Below, in pieces: positions 15,620-23,720 of a DNA stretch of 64,000 nt. Position numbers and translations under genes: made by a program. The stretch is from Arthrobacter sp. zg-Y1110 (GTDB lineage Bacteria; Actinomycetota; Actinomycetes; Actinomycetales; Micrococcaceae), in contig NZ_CP104273.1 of NCBI RefSeq assembly GCF_025244865.1, positions 124,001-188,000 of the forward strand. The letters are read 5' to 3'. Within the stretch, counting starts at the first letter, position 1. The number at the start of each line of letters is the position of its first letter. A model generated the notes under the pieces. It worked only from the letters and a program-made list of their open reading frames with translations, did not search any database and had not been told where the DNA came from.

Positions 15620-16099
15620 CTAAGCCCAGTTGACGGCCAGGCCCCGCTGCTGAGCGAACAAGGCAATGGCCTCCAGCTCCGGGAGGCGCTCCAGGAGGTA
15701 TCCCGACTGGGTCCCGAAAGCGCCGCGGGCAGCTGCCTCACTGCCTGCCCGGATGCCGCGAAGGACGGTACCCGCCGGCGCCGAACCGCAGTAATGATCC
15801 GGCAGACCAACGGCACGAAGGATGCGGTGGCCGTTGCTGCCTGAGACCTTAAGTGCCGGAGTTTCCTCGCGGGTCACCGGGATGATGGACATGCCGCCAG
15901 CTCCGGAGGTGCAGTACTCGTCACCGCAGACAGCCAGGGAACCTGCGTGCCCGTGCTGCGCGACGACGTTGCACAGGGAGGTGTAAGCATCAATCCGGCG
16001 CTCGAATGTGTGCGCGGTCTGGCCGTTCGGGTGGCCGCAGGCGAAGGCGTAACGCTCAACATCCGATTCACGGAATTCCGGCTCAAACTGGATACCCAT
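15620..16099 (-). CDS. hypothetical protein with Cys/His pairs (159 aa)
   Basis: Unknown. FACGHPNGQTAHTFERR and VCGDEYC offer a possible zinc site; the C-terminal half is helical. ATG at 16099 chosen for AAGGG upstream. Driven from 16151. Confidence 0.65.
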   Translation of the reverse strand: MGIQFEPEFRESDVERYAFACGHPNGQTAHTFERRIDAYTSLCNVVAQHGHAGSLAVCGDEYCTSGAGGMSIIPVTREETPALKVSGSNGHRILRAVGLPDHYCGSAPAGTVLRGIRAGSEAAARGAFGTQSGYLLERLPELEAIALFAQQRGLAVNWA

Positions 16100-16150
16100 G
16101 GTGATCTGCCCTTTCATCCGGCAGCCCACTGCGGCCTGCTCTCTAAGCCA

Positions 16151-16181
16151 TATGTGTGCGGACAACATCCTCCCGCTCACC
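16151..16181 (-). promoter_or_regulatory. CACACATA promoter (leadered) for 15620-16099
   Basis: GGTGAG, 17 bp, CACACATA; 51 nt to the ATG at 16099. Confidence 0.75.
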
Positions 16182-16300
16182 GCACCGACGCGCTCGATGT
16201 GCAGCCTCTCGTCAGAGATACGCCGGATCTCAATGCCTGCAGGCTTGCGCAGGAAAGGGATCGGGACCCTTAGGCGCCTTCGATCACGGGAGTGGGCCGG

Positions 16301-17032
16301 TCAGCCTACCCACACGGCGCGCGCCGGACGAAGCTGCAGGAGCTGCTGCGGGTCCAGGAAGTTCCCCAGGTGCTGGACCAGGTGAACAACCGCCCGCGGA
16401 ATGGCAGGAGCGATGCGGGATGCAGCCTCATCGGGGTGCGTGAAAGCCGGGGTGCTGTCCCCCTGGAACCGTACCCGTGCTGCGGCCTGGTTCCCGCGCT
16501 CGGTGCCGCGGAGGGTGACGGCGTCCCCTGCGGGCCCCGCCAGCGCACGTCCGGTGAGTGCATCCATCCACAGATGGGAGAGGGGGAACGGGTTCGAGCG
16601 CGTGTAGGTGATCCGGTTCTCTATCGGCCCGTCCTCGGCGAAGGCGCAGTCCAGGTCATCGTCCATCCGGTGCCAGTCCTTCAGGTAGGTCGGCGGAATG
16701 AGAAGCATGGTGCCGCCGTCGAGCTGCGGGACATGGAGGACGCATTCGTCGAGGGCCCGGTTCCGGTCCTGAACGAGCAGGTCAGCGTCGTAAGTGATCT
16801 CGTCGCTGGTTTCCTCATCACCGACCGCCGACGCTTTGTCCCGGAGCCAGCGGGCATGGTCTTCCAAGGACGGGAGCACCAGCACCGATTCGCCGTCCAT
16901 GGGGTCTGTCTTCCGGAAGAGCCATTCAGGATGGTCGCCTGCGGCGATGCGGGTCAGCATCGCTCCGCGGTCCAGAGGGTCTTCAGGACTGGGCACTGCC
17001 CATCCAATGGCTTTATGCAGGTGGTCGCCCAC
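16301..17032 (-). CDS. hypothetical protein (243 aa)
   Basis: Not recognised; soluble, acidic, with SVLVLPSLEDHARWL and LLIPPTYLKDWHRMDDD. The GTG at 17032 is preferred because of a strong RBS (GGAGGAAGACCA) and because it lies 45 nt after a CACACATT element, the common leadered spacing. Confidence 0.65.
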   Translation of the reverse strand: MGDHLHKAIGWAVPSPEDPLDRGAMLTRIAAGDHPEWLFRKTDPMDGESVLVLPSLEDHARWLRDKASAVGDEETSDEITYDADLLVQDRNRALDECVLHVPQLDGGTMLLIPPTYLKDWHRMDDDLDCAFAEDGPIENRITYTRSNPFPLSHLWMDALTGRALAGPAGDAVTLRGTERGNQAAARVRFQGDSTPAFTHPDEAASRIAPAIPRAVVHLVQHLGNFLDPQQLLQLRPARAVWVG

Positions 17033-17077
17033 TGGTCTTCCTCCGAGTCCGGGCCGCCGAGTGCAGCCTCTACACCT

Positions 17078-17108
17078 AATGTGTGCGGAAGACAGGAGGG
17101 CTCTGCCC
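17078..17108 (-). promoter_or_regulatory. CACACATT promoter (leadered) for 16301-17032
   Basis: GGGCAG, 17 bp, CACACATT; about 45 nt to the GTG at 17032. Confidence 0.65.
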
Positions 17109-17158
17109 ATCGCCGGCTGGCCTGTGAAGCTCCGTAGGCGCTGCCTGGCAGTCCGCTA

Positions 17159-18358
17159 CTACCGGCCCTGCTTCGCGAGCCAGATGATCTGGTCGTCAGT
17201 GGGTCCTCTCCGCGGGGGTTTACCCGGTGCATTGAGGACAGTGACCGGTACGGTCCACACTGTCTCTGCCTCCGCCTCCCTCAGCTGCCAGACGACCTGC
17301 TCCCTGCCGTACCGCCTCACGGTCCGACTTACCCGTTCCAGGTGGGTGTGCCGGACCTCGGCGCCCAGCCACCTTTCACGCCGGCGGGGCCGAGCACCTG
17401 ACGCCTGCAGGTGACGGTCAAGGATGCGCCGCATTGTCTCCCCGCCGATGTGCCCCCACACGACCATTTCGTCGGGGTCTTCCATGATGCTGCACAGGTG
17501 CCCCTCGGCGTCATAAGCCAACAGGGTGGATGTACGGAAGTCAGTTGGCTGGGGGATCGGGGTCGTGCCCCGTTCGGGGTTGGCCAGGGATGTCTCCATG
17601 AGGTGCAGGACCTGCTGCGCCCATTTGAGTGACTGCTCCGGGTGGAAACACCAGGGCGGAACATTCGACCCTTCGGCGTCCGGTTCACGGAGGAAGTCTC
17701 TTACGGTCTGTCTTAGCCGGTCACCGGTAGGTGCGTCCGCGTGGCCTGCCGGCCAGACATGAACTCTGTTGCCGATCTTCTCCGTGGCAAGGATCCCGAG
17801 TGCAGCGAGCTGGTCGACAAGGTAGCTGACCGTCTTGCGGTCCGTGCCCGGGCAGTGTGCCAGCAGGTCCACCTGGCGGATCCCGGGTTCGCGCTCGGCA
17901 GCGTCCCGGATGGACTGCAGGTGCGGGATCGACTCCCGGGCTTTCATCTGCACTGCGATCCTCGCATCGTAGTGCCCGCCGTTGTCCGTGTGGGCATCAC
18001 TGTTTGCCTGCTCGAGTGCGATGGCCCGGTCGATCAGGTCCGCCCTGCCGGCAATGGCCGCATCCTCCAGAAGGAACGGGTCGATGTATTGCAGGGTACG
18101 GAATCCGAAAGGACCGTGCGGTGTTTTGAAGACCTGCTCCCTGGCGTGGAGTGCCGTTTCCAGTAAGTCCATCGCTGCTGCAGTGTCGCCGCGCGTCATG
18201 GCCCGCTCCCCCGCGAGCAGGGCGTAGTTCACCACTTCTGAGTACAGCCCGTGCAGGGCCATGTCAGTTTCATGCGTCTCAAGATCAGGGTCGTGCTTCA
18301 GCCACTCGTCCAATTCAGCCGATCTTGCCTGGATAGACTCCTGCTCAGAAACGTCCAT
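17159..18358 (-). CDS. winged-helix-containing protein, possible regulator (399 aa)
   Basis: The middle (about residues 175-232) reads as a winged helix-turn-helix: IRQVDLLAHCPGTDRKTVSYL, then LVDQLAALGILATEKIGNRVHVW, similar to MarR/IclR-type DNA-binding folds. The N-terminal part is helical, TPR-like (ALLAGERAMTRGDTAAAMDLLETALHAREQ). The C-terminal half is unknown. The ATG at 18358 has GGGGGACC as RBS and TAGAGT about 35 nt upstream as a sigma-A-like -10, so it is outside the CACACATA set. Could control element or host genes; target unknown. Confidence 0.6.
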   Translation of the reverse strand: MDVSEQESIQARSAELDEWLKHDPDLETHETDMALHGLYSEVVNYALLAGERAMTRGDTAAAMDLLETALHAREQVFKTPHGPFGFRTLQYIDPFLLEDAAIAGRADLIDRAIALEQANSDAHTDNGGHYDARIAVQMKARESIPHLQSIRDAAEREPGIRQVDLLAHCPGTDRKTVSYLVDQLAALGILATEKIGNRVHVWPAGHADAPTGDRLRQTVRDFLREPDAEGSNVPPWCFHPEQSLKWAQQVLHLMETSLANPERGTTPIPQPTDFRTSTLLAYDAEGHLCSIMEDPDEMVVWGHIGGETMRRILDRHLQASGARPRRRERWLGAEVRHTHLERVSRTVRRYGREQVVWQLREAEAETVWTVPVTVLNAPGKPPRRGPTDDQIIWLAKQGR

Positions 18359-18422
18359 GGTCCCCCGTCATTGTCGATGCGGATACTCTAGCTCCCGGCA
18401 CGCAGGACTTCCGGACATGAAG

Positions 18423-18453
18423 AATCCCGGGAGCGGCATCCGCTCCCGGGATT
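18423..18453 (-). terminator. hairpin after tmRNA
   Basis: AATCCCGGGAGCGG and CCGCTCCCGGGATT form a long near-perfect stem with a 4-nt loop, just past the tmRNA 3' end. Confidence 0.7.
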
Positions 18454-18456
18454 GTG

Positions 18457-18843
18457 TGGAGATGGGGGGAGTTGAACCCCCGTCCACCCTCCGGTTCCAA
18501 ACTCTTCTACGGGCGTAGTCCGCCTTGATGTTTATCGACCCGGTTCCGTCACGGCGGACGACGGCGTGACCCGGTCTAGCTGCTGATACGAACGGCTGCT
18601 CGCAGCACAGCGGCCGTTCAGGACTCCTTTGGCTGATGCCTATCCTGCGGCCGAGTTCCGGTTGCCTGATGCAGGATGAGACAGACCACGCTTAGGTCCC
18701 GGCGTAACTAAACGGCGAGAGCGTAGTCGGAGCGAGTTGCGTTGGCATCTCTTGGGTGCACGAACTGTTTAGCCAGATGGCCGTGCATTTCTGGGCCCGC
18801 TTCTTTTCGGAAGCACCGAAGGATGTCGAAACCCGGCATCCCC
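18457..18843 (-). ncRNA. ssrA: tmRNA (tag ANATRSDYALAV)
   Basis: Transfer-messenger RNA rescues stalled ribosomes and tags the peptide for proteolysis. The 5' end GGGGATG pairs with the 3' CATCTCC; the 5' domain has CCGGGTTTCGACATCC and the 3' end carries the tRNA-like T-arm with TTCAACT. The tag ORF decodes as ANATRSDYALAV then TAG. Cellular tags normally end ALAA; here the last residue is Val, which may change recognition by ClpX. Located just downstream of a degenerate tRNA and a micro-ORF, probably transcribed from 19195. Confidence 0.93.
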
Positions 18844-18898
18844 TGGGGTGCCGGCCACTGGGACCGGGGTGATCTACTGCGGGAGGCCCCGCGGAAGC

Positions 18899-18925
18899 TA
18901 GTTCTTCCAGCCGGGAGTGCACATG
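18899..18925 (-). CDS. possible 8-codon micro-ORF upstream of tmRNA
   Basis: MCTPGWKN preceded by AGAGGAGCAGCC, a strong RBS. It lies between the tRNA-like element and tmRNA. May be chance or a short translated leader. Confidence 0.25.
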
Positions 18926-18949
18926 GCTGCTCCTCTCGTTCGTAGTTCG

Positions 18950-19021
18950 TGGGAGCGACAGGATTCGAACCTGCGTCTCATCCGTTTCCGGTGACGGCAT
19001 ACCCTTTAGCCGCACGCTCCC
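18950..19021 (-). ncRNA. tRNA-like element without a normal anticodon arm
   Basis: Perfect acceptor GGGAGCG/CGCTCCC, D-arm CGGC...GCCG with GG in the loop, and T-arm GCAGG TTCGAAT CCTGT. In place of the anticodon arm stands TCACCG-GAAA-CGG(A)TGA, a GNRA-capped hairpin with no 7-nt loop and no T33. The CCGGAAACGG core matches the variable arm of tRNA-Ser(GGA) at 22978, so this may be a class II tRNA that lost its anticodon arm. Confidence 0.6.
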
Positions 19022-19194
19022 GTGCGCAGGTTCCGCCCCGAACGGCTTCACCTGCGTTTCACTGCTCCAATCCGGATAACACCGGCCACGGTATGCAGCA
19101 CCGGCCCCGGTCTCGAACTGCCACGTCTCAAGGCTTGATCATCCGACGGGCGGGGAACCCGGCAGGGATCCGTTCGGGGAGCACCTGCAACTCC

Positions 19195-19225
19195 TATGTG
19201 TGCGGCAGCCGGCCGAAGTGTCACC
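19195..19225 (-). promoter_or_regulatory. CACACATA promoter for the tmRNA region
   Basis: GGTGAC, 17 bp, CACACATA, pointing into the tRNA-like element and tmRNA. The 19022-19190 leader shows one weak T-loop-like stretch near 19115 but no callable gene. Confidence 0.7.
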
Positions 19226-19278
19226 ATCACGCACCCAAGGGCTCCCCCGCCGGCCGGGCTGCACTTCCGACCCTGCAG

Positions 19279-19287
19279 CCGCACACA
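19279..19287 (+). promoter_or_regulatory. CCGCACACA leader element, plus strand
   Basis: CCGCACACAGGTGGGC abuts the ATG at 19295; the only plus-strand copy, and it precedes a tagged gene as the minus-strand copies do. Confidence 0.5.
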
Positions 19288-19294
19288 GGTGGGC

Positions 19295-20266
19295 ATGACG
19301 AACTTCAGCGAAAACGAGCATCCCCGAAGCGGCAACGGCCAGTTTGAGAACAAGATCCACTCCGAGTCGGGAGTAAGCCTCGCACCAACCAACCCGTACC
19401 TGGATGCCGACGGCACCGAATGGGAAACCGATGGCGACGAGTACACCGACACGGTTGTCTCAAACGTCGGCGGCATCAAGATCGAGGTGTCCAAAGACAT
19501 CCGCGGCGAAGAGCTCCACCTGAACGTCTCCGACCACCGCGGCGGCCGTCCTATCTGGCTGGCCCGCGACGTCGTAGACTCCATCGAAGAGGGTAAAGAG
19601 CGCGGCAAGGCCCTGAGGGAGCGGGCCCACGAGTACGAGCACAACAAGCTGGAAATCGGAATGCGTTCGCCCTGGGGAACAATCGACTACCACCGGGTGC
19701 ACGCGCCCGGCATCGACGAAGTCGGCACGGCCGGCCACGGCGGCTATAAGCTCTCCCGGAAGCGCCAGGCAGAGGTCGACCCACGCTGGCGCCAGAGGTC
19801 GGGTTGGTACGAAGAGGACTGCGCGTGGAGCATTGCCGAGATCACCCATCACCGTGACCTGACCAAGATGAAGCTCAAGGATGCCCACGAGACAGCACGG
19901 CGCTGGTACCCGGAAGAGTACACAGAGATCGTCGGCAAGAATCCGGAACACTACGGGCTCACCGAGTTCACGCCGATCACCGCCAAGGAATCGCACATCG
20001 TTGAGGAGCGGGAGTTCCTGGCGCCCCGTGCTGAGACCCACGACCGGATGCTCCGCCTGGATCTGGAACCCGAAGGCCACCCGGGCATGGTTGCCGTAGA
20101 CCTCTCCGACATCCCGGCCGACGGCAAAGTGAATGACGAGAAGCCGCTGAACCCACGGACGGTACTGATCCCGGCCGAGGAATGGAAGGAAACGGCGCCG
20201 GCCTGGAACGAACGCCGGACGCTGCCGAAGGCTGAAGGACGCCAGGTTTTCCAGCAGGCATCCTGA
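19295..20266 (+). CDS. tagged protein of unknown function (323 aa), GNGQF variant
   Basis: N-terminus NEHPRSGNGQFENKIHSESG then VSLAP is the shared tag. The body is hydrophilic and charged; IRGEELHLNVSDHRGG and later HETARRWYPEEYTEIVGKNPEHYG, no recognised fold. ATG at 19295 fixed by the CCGCACACA leader and by the tag register. It is the only plus-strand tagged gene. Closed by a strong bidirectional terminator. Confidence 0.75.
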   Translation: MTNFSENEHPRSGNGQFENKIHSESGVSLAPTNPYLDADGTEWETDGDEYTDTVVSNVGGIKIEVSKDIRGEELHLNVSDHRGGRPIWLARDVVDSIEEGKERGKALRERAHEYEHNKLEIGMRSPWGTIDYHRVHAPGIDEVGTAGHGGYKLSRKRQAEVDPRWRQRSGWYEEDCAWSIAEITHHRDLTKMKLKDAHETARRWYPEEYTEIVGKNPEHYGLTEFTPITAKESHIVEEREFLAPRAETHDRMLRLDLEPEGHPGMVAVDLSDIPADGKVNDEKPLNPRTVLIPAEEWKETAPAWNERRTLPKAEGRQVFQQAS

Positions 20267-20269
20267 CAT

Positions 20270-20308
20270 AAAAGAGGGGCCGGGAGATGATCTCCCGGCC
20301 CCTCTTTC
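20270..20308. terminator. bidirectional rho-independent terminator
   Basis: AAAGAGGGGCCGGGAGA and TCTCCCGGCCCCTCTTT arms, tight loop, between convergent genes. Confidence 0.9.
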
Positions 20309-20337
20309 GCTTTTCGGCTCAAGCAGCCGCGCAGAAT

Positions 20338-20652
20338 CTATGCCCGCGGGCCGCGCCCGGGGACAAAGCGGACACTGTCCGGCAGCCTGACCGCATCGGC
20401 CACGGCCCGGGAGATTTCCTCCCCCATCAGCACGCCGGCCGCGCCGTAGCGTTCACCGGCGTTCCGGATGATGGCGTCCACCGCTTCAAGTGCATCGGCC
20501 AGGTCGACCGCGTCCTTGTAGAGTGTCCGGCGGGCCGGATCGTCGGGGTCGCTGCAGGACATCCGGTGGGAGCGTTCGCTAACCCGCCTCATCTCCCGGA
20601 CCCGGGCCATCCCTTCCGCTTCACCGGCGGCGGGGAGGTTCTGTCCAGTCAT
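20338..20652 (-). CDS. hypothetical protein (104 aa)
   Basis: Unknown soluble protein, helical; ends RFVPGRGPRA. ATG at 20652 with RBS AAGGAG 6 nt upstream. It follows dut by 22 nt, so probably one operon. Confidence 0.65.
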   Translation of the reverse strand: MTGQNLPAAGEAEGMARVREMRRVSERSHRMSCSDPDDPARRTLYKDAVDLADALEAVDAIIRNAGERYGAAGVLMGEEISRAVADAVRLPDSVRFVPGRGPRA

Positions 20653-20674
20653 GTCCTGCTCCTTATCCGTAGGG

Positions 20675-21115
20675 TTAGTTGGTTCCGGTGTGCCCGAAGC
20701 CGCCTTCGCCGCGGACCGATTCGCTGAACTCAGCGGTCTCCTGGAAGGCCGGCACCAGGTATTCCTGGATGACAAGCTGGGCGATGCGCGTTCCGGCGTC
20801 GTAGACGAAATCCGTGTCCGAGGTGTTGGACAGCAGGACCTTGACCTCGCCGCGGTAGCCGGAGTCGATCGTGCCCGGTGCGTTCAGGACGGTGATGCCG
20901 TTCCTGGCGGCCAGCCCGGAGCGCGGGTGGACGAGGCCGACGGTGCCGGGCTCCAGCTCAATGGCGATGCCGGTGTCAACTGATGCCCACGAGCGGGCGG
21001 GGATGATGCCTCCGGTCAGCGAGGACAGGTCCGCGCCGGCGTCGCCGGGGGTTGCCGTCTTCGGGAGGACGGCTTCGGGGTACAGCTTCTTGATGAGGAC
21101 CTTGGTCTGGTTCAT
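20675..21115 (-). CDS. dut: dUTP diphosphatase (146 aa)
   Basis: Trimeric dUTPase, hydrolyses dUTP to dUMP, which keeps uracil out of DNA and feeds thymidylate synthase. Motifs in order: PGDAGADL (about 23-30), HPRSGLAARNGI (about 63-74), NAPGTIDSGYRGEVKV (about 77-92), TRIAQLVI, and the C-terminal RGEGGFGHTG flap. Length typical. With ThyA (54203) and DHFR (40980) it completes a dTMP supply pathway on this element. Confidence 0.96.
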   Translation of the reverse strand: MNQTKVLIKKLYPEAVLPKTATPGDAGADLSSLTGGIIPARSWASVDTGIAIELEPGTVGLVHPRSGLAARNGITVLNAPGTIDSGYRGEVKVLLSNTSDTDFVYDAGTRIAQLVIQEYLVPAFQETAEFSESVRGEGGFGHTGTN

Positions 21116-21221
21116 GTTCTCTTTCTTCGGCCCGGGCGCAGCCGGGCATGGAGGTCCGCACGGTAGGGCGGGAGGAGGTAGCCTCCGGGGATGGATCCCG
21201 AAGCCGGGACGGGGTGAAAGG

Positions 21222-21383
21222 CTAGAGCTTGAAGCTGAATCCCTTGCCAAGGCGGATGCTGGCTTTCCCGCGGCTGTTGATCGTGAGCGGCCCGATCCTC
21301 GTCGACGCCGAGATTCCCCTGCGGGAGGCGTTGAGGGTGGTCCGCTTGCCGATCTTCCTGCGGCGGTTGAAAACAAGTCCCAT
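21222..21383 (-). CDS. DUF4236-like small basic protein (53 aa)
   Basis: MGLVFNRRRKIGKRTTLN...GISASTRIGPLTINSRGKASIRLGKG resembles the N-terminal repeat of DUF4236 proteins (short Gly-rich beta strands). Very basic. ATG at 21383, 47 nt after a CACACATA element. Function of the family unknown. Confidence 0.6.
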   Translation of the reverse strand: MGLVFNRRRKIGKRTTLNASRRGISASTRIGPLTINSRGKASIRLGKGFSFKL

Positions 21384-21430
21384 GGCAATGCCCTTCGTTG
21401 TCCTGGCGGGGTAATTCCCCCGGCTCACTC

Positions 21431-21461
21431 TATGTGTGCGGCATTGGCGGAAGCTTTCCAC
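21431..21461 (-). promoter_or_regulatory. CACACATA promoter (leadered) for the DUF4236-like gene
   Basis: GTGGAA, 17 bp, CACACATA; 47 nt to the ATG at 21383. Confidence 0.65.
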
Positions 21462-21496
21462 AATGCCGGGCAGGCAGATGCTGGAGAGACTGAAAG

Positions 21497-21569
21497 GGTG
21501 CCTGACGGGGTTCGAACCCGCGACCTCCCGGACCACAACCGGGCGCTCTGCCACTGAGCTACAGGCACC
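21497..21569 (-). tRNA. tRNA-His (anticodon GTG)
   Basis: GTGCCTG/CAGGCAC acceptor with the encoded extra G at -1 opposite C73, the tRNA-His identity element. Anticodon loop TTGTGGT, T-loop TTCGAAC. Confidence 0.95.
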
Positions 21570-21655
21570 AAGGACACCGGCTAAGCCGCCGGCGCCAAAT
21601 CTGATCTTCCTGACTGCTGTCCGATAGTCTGCACGGACGACAACAGGGGGGAAAT

Positions 21656-21922
21656 ATGAAGAGCGAGGATCTGAACCTCAGCACGGCCCATTACAAGGCG
21701 TTGATTCCGGAGCGGGCTCCGCTCGGCGTCGGTGAGCGGGTCGTCTTCGTCAAGGACTACACGATCTATGACGGGAGGGTTTCCGCACTGAACGGGGACT
21801 CTGCCACCGTAGTCCGGGTCCTCCCGGGACAGACCGCCATCGAAGTGAAGATGGACGTCCCCCGCCAGCCGGACTACGCCACCCAGTTCACGTCAAGGGA
21901 CCACCTGGCACCTGAGCGCTAG
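21656..21922 (+). CDS. hypothetical protein (88 aa)
   Basis: Unknown; beta-rich (RVVFVKDYTIYDGRVSALNG, ATVVRVLPGQTAIEVKMD), perhaps an SH3/KOW-like fold. ATG at 21656 after a strong RBS (AGGGGGGAAAT). Its end overlaps the convergent 21919-22503 gene by 4 nt. Confidence 0.65.
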   Translation: MKSEDLNLSTAHYKALIPERAPLGVGERVVFVKDYTIYDGRVSALNGDSATVVRVLPGQTAIEVKMDVPRQPDYATQFTSRDHLAPER

Positions 21923-22503
21923 GCGAGGTAGAGGTAGGCCCTGCCTCCCGCCTGCAGGACGTCTGTAATCGACCAGGCGTCGTCGCTGCGGTGGTTCCGT
22001 TCGCGGACGCGCACCGGGAGGTCGGGCGTGATCGCCAGAGGATTGAAAGGCTCGCGGTCCAGGACCTTGTATTCGGCCAGCTGCTCCAGGAACTCGCCCA
22101 CTGTTGTGCGCTGCGCTGCAACGTTCAGGGAAACTTCCCGTTCCGTGCTGCCATGATGGAAGGGCCGGCCGGGACTCTTCATCTCGCCGTCAACGCGCAT
22201 GCGCAGGAGCATCTCGGGATCGAACGCCTCCAGCGCGGCCGTCAGCTCACCCATGGTCATCGTCGGGCCGGGGAGGAGCGCATCGACCCCGCCGGGGACA
22301 TAAGCAAGCTCCACGGACTGGAGCCCCCTGGCGTACAGCAAAGTCCATGCTGCAGGACCAACAAGCAGGGTGGACGCAACGGTCACATCCTGCTCATCAT
22401 CGTGCTTCAGGACGTTCCACTGCCTGTTCTCGCCCTGCAGTGTTACGAAGGCATAAGTTCCGGCGGGCAGGGAGTTCCACTGGTCGAGGGTAGGTGTCTT
22501 CAT
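21919..22503 (-). CDS. hypothetical protein (194 aa)
   Basis: Unknown. Opens TLDQWNSLPAGTYAFVTLQG, like the opening WDQLPVGTVARIETVEV of the 82-aa protein at 25441, so the two may share a small N-terminal domain. ATG at 22503 is 6 nt after CACACATA, implying a leaderless mRNA. Confidence 0.7.
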   Translation of the reverse strand: MKTPTLDQWNSLPAGTYAFVTLQGENRQWNVLKHDDEQDVTVASTLLVGPAAWTLLYARGLQSVELAYVPGGVDALLPGPTMTMGELTAALEAFDPEMLLRMRVDGEMKSPGRPFHHGSTEREVSLNVAAQRTTVGEFLEQLAEYKVLDREPFNPLAITPDLPVRVRERNHRSDDAWSITDVLQAGGRAYLYLA

Positions 22504-22509
22504 AACCAC

Positions 22510-22540
22510 TATGTGTGCGGACCCTGTCCGGGCCCTCACC
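22510..22540 (-). promoter_or_regulatory. CACACATA promoter (leaderless) for 21919-22503
   Basis: GGTGAG, 17 bp, CACACATA, 6 nt to the ATG. Confidence 0.8.
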
Positions 22541-22561
22541 GGCCGGCGGTTGAAGACGAAG

Positions 22562-22635
22562 AGCGGAGGACGGGATTTGAACCCGCGACACCCTGGGTGG
22601 AAGCCAGGTGCTCTGGCCAGCTGAGCTACCTCCGC
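22562..22635 (-). tRNA. tRNA-Gly (anticodon TCC)
   Basis: GCGGAGG/CCTCCGC acceptor; anticodon arm CCTGG CTTCCAC CCAGG; T-loop TTCAAAT; discriminator T as usual for bacterial tRNA-Gly. Confidence 0.95.
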
Positions 22636-22667
22636 ATGAGCCGTCCGGCAGCTGCCGTCCGACGTCG

Positions 22668-22739
22668 AGCCTGGTGCGGGGATTGAACCCGCGGCCTCGT
22701 CCTTACCAAGGACGCGCTCTGCCACTGAGCTAACCGGGC
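22668..22739 (-). tRNA. tRNA-Thr (anticodon GGT)
   Basis: GCCCGGT/ACCAGGC acceptor with one C-A mismatch; anticodon arm CGTCC TTGGTAA GGACG; T-loop TTCAATC. Confidence 0.9.
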
Positions 22740-22780
22740 GGAACCACCCGGGGGTGGCTGCCTGCTGAAGCAGGACTTCG

Positions 22781-22853
22781 AGTGGCTGACCGGGATCGAA
22801 CCGGCGACCTCCACCTTGGCAAGGTGGCGCTCTGCCAGCTGAGCTACAGCCAC
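22781..22853 (-). tRNA. tRNA-Gly (anticodon GCC)
   Basis: GTGGCTG/CAGCCAC acceptor; anticodon arm CCACC TTGCCAA GGTGG; discriminator T. Confidence 0.95.
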
Positions 22854-22873
22854 GAAGCGTGCAGGACACGCAG

Positions 22874-22946
22874 TGCTACCGGCCGGGTTCGAACCGGCGA
22901 CCTCTCGATTTTCAGTCGAGCGCTCTACCAACTGAGCTACAGCAGC
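22874..22946 (-). tRNA. tRNA-Phe (anticodon GAA)
   Basis: GCTGCTG/CGGTAGC acceptor (two wobble pairs); anticodon arm CTCGA CTGAAAA TCGAG; T-loop TTCGAAC. Confidence 0.94.
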
Positions 22947-22977
22947 GGGGCGGCCCGGACCAGGTCCAGGCCGTTTG

Positions 22978-23060
22978 CGGCGGGTGAGGGATTCGAACCC
23001 CCGACCGTTTCCGGTTACGACTTTCCAAGCCGCTGCCTTAGGCCGCTAGGCAAACCTGCC
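22978..23060 (-). tRNA. tRNA-Ser (anticodon GGA)
   Basis: Class II with variable arm AACCGGAAACGGTC; anticodon loop TTGGAAA; discriminator G. One mismatch in the acceptor. Confidence 0.92.
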
Positions 23061-23098
23061 ATTGGAGGGGCGCCGGGAGTGGCTCCCGATGCCCTTTG

Positions 23099-23172
23099 TC
23101 GGAGTGACAGGATTTGAACCTGCGGCCTCGTCGTCCCGAACGACGCGCGCTACCAAGCTGCGCCACACTCCG
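23099..23172 (-). tRNA. tRNA-Pro (anticodon CGG)
   Basis: CGGAGTG/CACTCCG acceptor; anticodon arm CGTCG TTCGGGA CGACG; T-loop TTCAAAT. Confidence 0.95.
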
Positions 23173-23203
23173 AAACCCGGGACGATGCCCGGGGTACTGC
23201 AAG

Positions 23204-23286
23204 CGGAGGATGAGGGATTCGAACCCCCGCCGGTTTCCCGGGACGGTTTTCAAGACCGCTGCCTTCGGCCGCTCAGCCAATCCTCC
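23204..23286 (-). tRNA. tRNA-Ser (anticodon TGA)
   Basis: Class II; GGAGGAT/ATCCTCC acceptor, anticodon arm GCGGT CTTGAAA ACCGT. The spacer to tRNA-Pro(CGG) resembles the Pro(GGG)-Ser(GCT) spacer at 30382-30411. Confidence 0.95.
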
Positions 23287-23294
23287 ATATTTCG

Positions 23295-23627
23295 CTACCC
23301 GCGGGATGCCTTGTACCCGTCCAGGATGCGTATTTCCTCCCCGGTCGGGTAACCGCTGTACCGGTCCTCCTCCAACTCCGGGTGGTCGGCAATCCGCTGC
23401 CAGCCTCCCGACAGAACCAGGAACGGGGAGTCTGTGAGCCGGTGTACGAGTTCAGGCTCAATCTGGGCCTTGAACTGCGGGTACAGGACGACTTTCTCCG
23501 CCATGGTCAGGCCCTCGCTGTGGGTCTCGAAGAGGGTCTCGTACACGTAGTCGTAATGCACCGCGCCGATCCCGTTCAGGATGCTGAAGGCCTCGGAGAC
23601 CATTGTGTCGACCAGATGCGAAGCCAT
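23295..23627 (-). CDS. hypothetical protein (110 aa) inside the tRNA array
   Basis: Unknown soluble acidic protein (MASHLVDTMVSEAFSILNGIG...). ATG at 23627 with AAAGG upstream. It lies between two RNA genes, so its mRNA is probably released by tRNA processing. Confidence 0.6.
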   Translation of the reverse strand: MASHLVDTMVSEAFSILNGIGAVHYDYVYETLFETHSEGLTMAEKVVLYPQFKAQIEPELVHRLTDSPFLVLSGGWQRIADHPELEEDRYSGYPTGEEIRILDGYKASRG

Positions 23628-23648
23628 TTCCAGAGCCTTTCGTTGAAG

Positions 23649-23720
23649 TTGTTGCCCTGCCGGCCACGGATTCGTACCGTGACCTCCACGCTGCACGCGC
23701 AGTGTGACTGTTACACCAGC
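23649..23720 (-). ncRNA. tRNA-like element, degenerate anticodon arm and T-loop
   Basis: Acceptor TGCCGGC/GCCGGCA is perfect and the T-stem CACGG/CCGTG too, but the T-loop is TACGAAT and the anticodon arm ACTGC GCGTGCA GCGTG pairs in three positions at most and lacks T33. If read, the anticodon would be GTG. Probably a decayed or repurposed tRNA. Confidence 0.5.

Noticed and set aside
17159..18358. Replication initiator (winged-helix Rep) for the 399-aa protein
   Set aside because: Only one winged helix is visible, no Rep catalytic or DNA-binding pair, and no iterons beside it.
19090..19160. Possible tRNA from GTTCGAGAC near 19115
   Set aside because: The T-stem does not pair and no acceptor or anticodon stem could be built.
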